Source of the DNA: Candidatus Limnocylindrales bacterium
GTDB lineage: Bacteria; Moduliflexota; Moduliflexia; Moduliflexales; JAUQPW01
Length of the DNA stretch: 64,000 nt
Assembly (NCBI GenBank): GCA_035559535.1
Contig: DATMBG010000015.1
Coordinates: 1-64,000, forward strand
Direction: 5' to 3'
This document shows, in pieces, positions 59,119 to 64,000 of this stretch (its first letter is position 1; the number at the start of each line of letters is the position of its first letter). The translations under genes and the position numbers were made by a program. The notes below the pieces were generated by a model, which worked only from the letters and a program-made list of their open reading frames with translations, had not been told where the DNA came from and searched no databases.

Positions 59119-59985
59119 ATGGCAGATATAAAAAAGCGACTACCCGGGAATGTACCCGGTGAATTTTTTGTAGACTCTACCTGTATTGATTGCGATACCT
59201 GCCGACAGTTAGCTCCTGAAACCTTTGAGGATTCGGGAGATTACTCGGTGGTTTATGCGCAGCCGGAGACAGAAGCAGCAAGACGAAAGGCTATCCGGGC
59301 CTTACTCGCCTGTCCGACAGGCTCCATTGGAACTCTCCACGAAATCCATACCCGAGAAGTCAGAGAGGATTTTCCCCTTCCCCTGGAAGACGGAGTTTAT
59401 TATACCGGATTTAACTCTCCGAAATCCTATGGAGGGAACAGTTATTTTGTCCAGCATTCTCAAGGAAACTGGCTGATAGACTCTCCCAAGTATCTTCCCC
59501 ATTTGATCAAGAAATTCGAAGCGTTGGGTGGAATCAAGTATATTTTTTTGACCCACCGGGATGATGTCGCCGAAGCAGACCGATATGCTAAAAAATTCAA
59601 TAGCCGTCGGATTATCCACCGGGCGGATTTATCTGCACAGCCGGATGCCGAGATCATCATCGAAGGCTATGAAGCGATAGAATTTTCTCCAGAGTTTTGG
59701 ATCATTCCAACCCCAGGTCATACCCGGGGTCATTCTGTGATGTTGTATAAGAATCGGTTTTTATTCACCGGGGACCATCTCTGGTGGAGTCGAAACTCCC
59801 AACGGTTACATGCTTCTAAAGGAGTCTGCTGGTATTCCTGGACCGAACAGACCAAGTCCATGGCAAAATTACAAAATTTTACTTTTGAGTGGGTACTGCC
59901 GGGTCACGGTCAGCAAATCAAGCTGGCTAAGGATGTGATGAAGCAAGAGTTGGAAGCCCTGGTGAAACGGATGCAGGTTTTCTAG
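59119..59985 (+). CDS. Ferredoxin-domain and metallo-beta-lactamase-fold fusion protein
   Basis: A 288-residue cytosolic protein. The N-terminal 75 residues resemble a monocluster ferredoxin (STCIDCDTCRQLAPETF, then LLACPTGSIGT), though only four Cys are obvious. The MBL-fold domain follows, with THRDDVAEADRYA in place of the HxHxDH metal motif, PTPGHTRGHSVML, FTGDHLWW and LPGHGQQ. The HRDDVA variant is known to me from ferredoxin-MBL proteins, which suggests a distinct metal site. A redox or hydrolase role is inferred. It converges on ferredoxin-NADP reductase. Confidence 0.82.
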   Translation: MADIKKRLPGNVPGEFFVDSTCIDCDTCRQLAPETFEDSGDYSVVYAQPETEAARRKAIRALLACPTGSIGTLHEIHTREVREDFPLPLEDGVYYTGFNSPKSYGGNSYFVQHSQGNWLIDSPKYLPHLIKKFEALGGIKYIFLTHRDDVAEADRYAKKFNSRRIIHRADLSAQPDAEIIIEGYEAIEFSPEFWIIPTPGHTRGHSVMLYKNRFLFTGDHLWWSRNSQRLHASKGVCWYSWTEQTKSMAKLQNFTFEWVLPGHGQQIKLAKDVMKQELEALVKRMQVF

Positions 59986-60030
59986 AATAAGGAAAGATAA
60001 AAAAGAAGGGGAGGTGGATACCTCCCTTTT

Positions 60031-60957
60031 TCACCAGTATTCTTCAAAGTGAATGTTCCCCTTCACCTTTTTATAATCGGCCTGGAATCCTCGCTTCTCA
60101 AGGACTTCGATAACGCCTCGAGGCTCCGGATAGATTTTTTTCCCATTTTCATATTTAGGAATTCCGATCATAGCCGGATTCCCACAAAGAAAAACGTGGG
60201 TTCTTTGAGGATCCAGAGGTTTACCGAGATGTTCTTCCAATTCACCGGAATCTATAAAATCTTGAATATAAACTTTCTTGCCTTTGTTTTTGGGTTCCCG
60301 GGTCGTTAAAGTAATATAGTGATAATTTTTGTATTTTTGAGCCAATTTCTCATGAATGGCTTTGTAGGCGTGATCCCTTTCATAACGATTACAGACGATA
60401 GAAGTGATGGTGCCCTTATGCCCTCTTCTCAGGAGCTCCCAAATCATGGGGTTATGGGGAGCCTCTCCGGTGCCGGTAGCTCCAAAAATCACATCATCTT
60501 CCTCCTTTATGGGATCTAATACGTAGTTTCCCGTTACCTTATCGCCTATAAAGAGGCGATCTCCCGGCTTTAAGAGAAAAAGGCGAGGGGTCAAAGCAGG
60601 GGCTTCCTCGCTGCCCGGTCTCTCTTTGACAAGAACCACATAGAATTCATTGAAGTTAACCTTTTCGGGCTCTATCAAATTTTCACCGGATTCATCCACG
60701 ACAGGATGTGAAAAGGAGAGGGCACGCCGGATCAGCTTCGACTCCATTCCCGGTTTTAAGATTTCTTTTTGAGTTCCCTCTCGTCTCGGTTCCCAGTAAC
60801 CCAGTCCCAAGGTGGTATACTGCCCTGGTTTAAAATGTAAAACACCTTTATCCGGCCTGATCCGAATGACCCAAAGCTCTGGATGTTCTTCTCGAATATG
60901 CACGATAGTCCCATTGTAGTACTGTGCTCGTAAGGCATCCAGGTCAAGTTTTGCCAT
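60031..60957 (-). CDS. fpr: Ferredoxin-NADP reductase
   Basis: A 308-residue FAD-dependent reductase exchanging electrons between NADPH and ferredoxin or flavodoxin. The FAD-binding region includes FKPGQYTTLGLG and RRALSFSHPVVDE, the NADP region has FGATGTGEAPHNPMIWELL, and the C-terminal block THVFLCGNPAMIGIPK is typical. The length is longer than E. coli Fpr (248), with an extended region around the FAD site. GAGGAGA precedes the ATG. A ferredoxin-domain protein is encoded next door in the convergent direction. Confidence 0.92.
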   Translation of the reverse strand: MAKLDLDALRAQYYNGTIVHIREEHPELWVIRIRPDKGVLHFKPGQYTTLGLGYWEPRREGTQKEILKPGMESKLIRRALSFSHPVVDESGENLIEPEKVNFNEFYVVLVKERPGSEEAPALTPRLFLLKPGDRLFIGDKVTGNYVLDPIKEEDDVIFGATGTGEAPHNPMIWELLRRGHKGTITSIVCNRYERDHAYKAIHEKLAQKYKNYHYITLTTREPKNKGKKVYIQDFIDSGELEEHLGKPLDPQRTHVFLCGNPAMIGIPKYENGKKIYPEPRGVIEVLEKRGFQADYKKVKGNIHFEEYW

Positions 60958-61065
60958 GGTACTCTCCTCTTGGTTCGAAAGTTCCTTCAGAAACCCATTT
61001 TCGTTGATCGAATCGAATAGAAAGTAGACGAGATCGGAGAAAATGGGTTTCTTACTCTGTGGGCT

Positions 61066-62388
61066 TTAATTAACTTTCCGCAATCGGTTCAACTGCTCTT
61101 GGATCTTTTGTTCATAACCATTCTCTGAGGGATGATAATATCTACGGTCTTTAAGCTCTTCTGGTAAGTATTGTTGTTCCACGTAGTTTCCCTGGAAATC
61201 GTGGGCATAGAGATAGTCTTTCCCATAACCCAAATCCTTCATCAAAGGAGTTGGTGCATTACGAAGATGAAGTGGGACCGGGAGGGCCCCTGTTCGTTTT
61301 ACATCGGCCTGGGCTTCTTTAAGAGCCCTATAGGAGGCATTACTTTTCGGTGCCGTAGCCAGGTAAGTAGCTGCCTGGGCTAAATTAAGCTGAGCCTCCG
61401 GAAGGCCTACAAACTGAACGGCCTCCATAGCGGCCACGGCTATCAACAAAGCTTGAGGGTCCGCGTTACCGATATCTTCTGAGGCCAGAATAACCATACG
61501 GCGGGCAATAAAAAGGGGATCTTCTCCCGCTGCCAGCATACGAGCCAGGTAATAGATGGCCGCATCCGGGTCACTCCCCCGAAGGCTTTTAATAAAAGCC
61601 GAAATAACATTGTAGTGCTCTTCACCACTCTTATCATAAACCAGGGCTTTATGTCCTAAAACCTCTTCTAGCCTATTCAAAGTCAGGACCCGAATACCTT
61701 CAGGATTTGGTTCGGTATTTAAAACGGCCGCTTCTAAATTATTTAAGGCAATTCGAGCATCCCCGTTAGCCATATGGGCTATCCAGTTTAAAGCCGATTC
61801 TTCTAATTGAACCGGGTATTTCCCCAATCCCCGGTGTGGGTCTCTAAGCGCCCGTTCCAGAATAGTGCGAATATTTTCCTCTGAGAGAGGGTTCAGAATA
61901 TATATCTGACATCTAGATAGCAGGGCTTTAATTACTTCAAAGGATGGATTCTCCGTGGTCGCTCCGATTAATATGAAAGAACCTTCTTCTACATGGGGTA
62001 AGAAGGCGTCCTGCTGGGTTTTATTAAGACGGTGAATCTCATCGACAAATAAAATCGTTCGTTTTTTATGAAATTTCAACTGATCCTGGGCCTCTTGGAT
62101 TACTTGCCGAAGTTCTGGAATCCCGGAGGTTACCGCACGGAAGAAGACAAAATGGGCCCGGGTTTTGCCTGCAATAATTCTGGCCAGCGTGGTCTTACCC
62201 GATCCGGGAGGACCCCAGAATATCATGGAATGGAGATGGTCACTTTCAATGGCCTGGCGTAGAGGTTTACCCGGAGCAATAAGATGTTCCTGACCTACAA
62301 ATTCTTCAAAAGATCTCGGTCTCACCCGATCTGCCAGAGGCGCTAAGCTTTTTAAATTTTTTTCATACTCCTGGTGAAACAGGTCCAT
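61066..62388 (-). CDS. rarA: Replication-associated recombination protein A (RarA/MgsA)
   Basis: An AAA+ ATPase of the clamp-loader/RuvB type that acts at stalled forks. The 440-residue product has [17 protein letters not shown] at the start, Walker [16 protein letters not shown], Walker [20 protein letters not shown] and sensor [12 protein letters not shown]. The C-terminal half ([20 protein letters not shown], then [18 protein letters not shown]) is the RarA tetramerisation region. The start has no strong ribosome site. The isocitrate lyase gene lies upstream on the same strand. Confidence 0.95.
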   Translation of the reverse strand: MDLFHQEYEKNLKSLAPLADRVRPRSFEEFVGQEHLIAPGKPLRQAIESDHLHSMIFWGPPGSGKTTLARIIAGKTRAHFVFFRAVTSGIPELRQVIQEAQDQLKFHKKRTILFVDEIHRLNKTQQDAFLPHVEEGSFILIGATTENPSFEVIKALLSRCQIYILNPLSEENIRTILERALRDPHRGLGKYPVQLEESALNWIAHMANGDARIALNNLEAAVLNTEPNPEGIRVLTLNRLEEVLGHKALVYDKSGEEHYNVISAFIKSLRGSDPDAAIYYLARMLAAGEDPLFIARRMVILASEDIGNADPQALLIAVAAMEAVQFVGLPEAQLNLAQAATYLATAPKSNASYRALKEAQADVKRTGALPVPLHLRNAPTPLMKDLGYGKDYLYAHDFQGNYVEQQYLPEELKDRRYYHPSENGYEQKIQEQLNRLRKVN

Positions 62389-62440
62389 AGTTCCATGATA
62401 TTCTTTTTTTTTATTTGGTCAAGGAGATTCAACTTATCAA

Positions 62441-62550
62441 GTGGGAGTGTGGGGGTATGGGAGTGTGGGAGTGTCGAGGTGTGGAAGTATGGGGGTGGGG
62501 AAGAATATACTTCCATCCCCCCATACCCCCACACTCCCATACCCCCATAC
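62441..62550. repeat. G-rich/C-rich hairpin spacer, copy 2
   Basis: A G-rich strand (62441-62500, made of GTGGGAGTGTGGGGGTATGG-type repeats) faces a C-rich strand (62517-62550, CCCCATACCCCCACACTCCC) around a short AT-rich loop. It lies between the isocitrate lyase stop and rarA. It shares its words with the spacer at 11767-11935 and would form a long imperfect stem in RNA. Confidence 0.65.
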
Positions 62551-62571
62551 TTTAGGATTAAATACAGAAAA

Positions 62572-63840
62572 TTAATGAAACTGTTCCATCTCCGTTGAGC
62601 CAACCAGGGCTTGCGTGGAGGCGGTACCCTGAGAAATAATCTGGGTAATAAGGTCAAAGTAACCGGTCCCGACTTCCCGCTGATGTTTGGTTGCCGTATA
62701 GCCATGGATTTCACTGTCGAATTCGGCCTGTTGTAAATCGGAGTAGGCCAGCATGCCTCGTTTTTTGTAATCCAGGGCAAGGGTGAACATGCTATAGTTG
62801 AGGGCATGGAATCCGGCCAGGGTAATAAACTGGAACTTGTATCCCATGGCTCCAAGCTCTTTCTGGAATTTCGCGAGGGTATGAGCGTCTAACTTTCTCG
62901 CCCAATTGAAAGAGGGGGAGCAATTATAGGCCAGGAGTTTTTCTGGAAACTCACCATGGATGGCCTCTGCAAAGGTTTTGGCCTCTTCCAGATCCGGTGT
63001 AGATGTTTCACACCAGATCATATCAGCATAGGGAGCATAGGCCAGGCCTCTCGTAATGGCTGCATCGAGTCCCCCACGGAATTTAAAAAAACCCTCCGGG
63101 GTACGCTCTCCGGTTAAGAATCCATGGTCTCTGGGATCAATATCACTGGTAATTAGTCGGGCACTCTGGGCATCTGTTCGGGCTATAAGAATCGTTGGTA
63201 CATCCATGACGTCGGCTGCCAGTCGGGCGGCTAACAGGGTACGGATAAATTGACTGACGGGAACCAGGACCTTTCCTCCCATATGGCCGCATTTTTTTTC
63301 GGAAGCCAGTTGATCTTCAAAATGAACCCCTGCTGCTCCTGCTTCAATCATTGCCTTCATTAACTCATAAACATTTAAAAGGCCTCCAAATCCGGCTTCT
63401 GCATCGGCTACGATAGGGGCCAACCAGTAAATTTCCTTTTTTCCTTCGGCGTGATGGATTTGATCGGCCCGCAATAAGGCCTGGTTAATTCTTTTAACCA
63501 GTTGCGGGACGCTATTGGAGGGGTATAGGCTTTGATCCGGGTAAGTTTGTCCGGCAAGATTGGCATCGGCAGCCACCTGCCATCCGCTCACATAAATAGC
63601 CTTTAATCCGGCTTTTACCTGTTGCACGGCCTGGTTACCGGTTAAAGCTCCCAAGGCCGGTACATACGCTTCGGTTTGGAGAAGATACCAAAGTCGCTTA
63701 GCCCCTAATTCGGCAAGGGTATATTTGATTTCAAAGGAACCCCGAAGTTTAAGGATCTCTTCGACGGTGTAGGAACGAACGATTCCCTTCCAGCGCTCCG
63801 TGTTATTCCAACTTTTTAAAACCTGCCAACCCTCCTTCAT
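62572..63840 (-). CDS. aceA: Isocitrate lyase
   Basis: Isocitrate lyase splits isocitrate into succinate and glyoxylate, the first step of the glyoxylate shunt. The 422-residue product carries the catalytic loop [11 protein letters not shown] near residues 180-190, the substrate-binding [19 protein letters not shown] and the block YNCSPSFNW. The N-terminal [16 protein letters not shown] is typical of the family. AGGAGG precedes the ATG. Malate synthase is not in the window. A palindrome lies 115 bases upstream. Confidence 0.97.
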   Translation of the reverse strand: MKEGWQVLKSWNNTERWKGIVRSYTVEEILKLRGSFEIKYTLAELGAKRLWYLLQTEAYVPALGALTGNQAVQQVKAGLKAIYVSGWQVAADANLAGQTYPDQSLYPSNSVPQLVKRINQALLRADQIHHAEGKKEIYWLAPIVADAEAGFGGLLNVYELMKAMIEAGAAGVHFEDQLASEKKCGHMGGKVLVPVSQFIRTLLAARLAADVMDVPTILIARTDAQSARLITSDIDPRDHGFLTGERTPEGFFKFRGGLDAAITRGLAYAPYADMIWCETSTPDLEEAKTFAEAIHGEFPEKLLAYNCSPSFNWARKLDAHTLAKFQKELGAMGYKFQFITLAGFHALNYSMFTLALDYKKRGMLAYSDLQQAEFDSEIHGYTATKHQREVGTGYFDLITQIISQGTASTQALVGSTEMEQFH

Positions 63841-63954
63841 AGAAAATCCTCCTTGTTTTTTAAATGGTTAGATAATTAAAGTAGAAAAACTTTTATGGAA
63901 ACGCTCCGTGTTGAACCCTGCCCTTCTAATTTGGGGACTTTTTTTTCAGATGTC

Positions 63955-63970
63955 AAGCGAAATTTCGCTT
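63955..63970. promoter_or_regulatory. Palindromic operator candidate upstream of isocitrate lyase
   Basis: AAGCGAAATTTCGCTT is a perfect 16-bp palindrome 115 bases before the start codon, and a further half-site TTTCGCTTAT follows at 63981. The spacing suggests a dimeric regulator with more than one site, perhaps controlling the glyoxylate shunt. Confidence 0.5.
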
Positions 63971-64000
63971 AAAAATATTATTTCGCTTATAGAGAAAAAA

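Noticed and set aside
61171-61190. A third parS-like site (TGTTCCACGTAG) within rarA.
   Set aside because: Only the left half matches; the right half is not palindromic.
1-64000. CRISPR array or prophage.
   Set aside because: No regularly spaced direct repeats and no phage structural genes were seen.

Overview
The window is one 64 kb piece of a Gram-negative bacterial chromosome with moderate, AT-leaning base composition (judged by eye). It encodes lipoproteins, an MltD-type murein hydrolase, a bactofilin, two tandem DUF507 proteins and chemosensory proteins. That mix is common in Deltaproteobacteria, Nitrospirota, Methylomirabilota and neighbouring uncultured phyla, but no rRNA is present and the lineage cannot be fixed. 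The minus-strand block rsmG-parA-parB with a perfect 16-bp parS suggests a position near the replication origin.

Layout. 0-3 kb: the tail of a probable transposase, a secreted SGNH hydrolase and a rhomboid protease. 3-6 kb: rsmG, parA, parB and bactofilin. 6-10 kb: a compact minus-strand operon of two ATP-grasp ligases, a GNAT acetyltransferase and a KamA-family aminomutase, which looks like an uncharacterised biosynthetic pathway and carries a second parS-like site. 10.5-16.3 kb: argJ, carA and carB. 16.5-19 kb: a decayed methyltransferase gene containing 31-bp inverted repeats, an enolase-superfamily enzyme with a cupin, and yjbQ. 19.4-24.6 kb: a giant polytopic membrane protein with two zinc ribbons. 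24.9-33.7 kb: an FtsK lacking its gamma domain and abutting tRNA-Lys, a helicase-associated-domain protein, an MltD-like transglycosylase, two DUF507 genes, rlmN and gpsA.

33.8-51.4 kb is a signalling region. It holds a REC-PAS-GGDEF-EAL protein, glmS, a methyltransferase, a FemAB/GNAT-like acyltransferase preceded by a recognisable c-di-GMP-I riboswitch, a chemoreceptor with a solute-binding protein, and a chemosensory operon (CheW, CheW, CheB, CheR-TPR, CheA-REC) with the parts list of a Wsp system. No flagellar genes are present. The likely theme is control of the cell surface through c-di-GMP.

52-64 kb: a zinc-ribbon protein with an alpha/beta hydrolase, an unknown repeat protein, a flippase-like membrane protein, hom and thrC, a methyltransferase, a ferredoxin-MBL fusion, ferredoxin-NADP reductase, rarA and isocitrate lyase (glyoxylate shunt). 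Non-coding elements include a 137-bp MITE-like palindrome, two G-rich/C-rich hairpin spacers and several operator-like palindromes. All functions are read from motifs and family knowledge; no database search was run.
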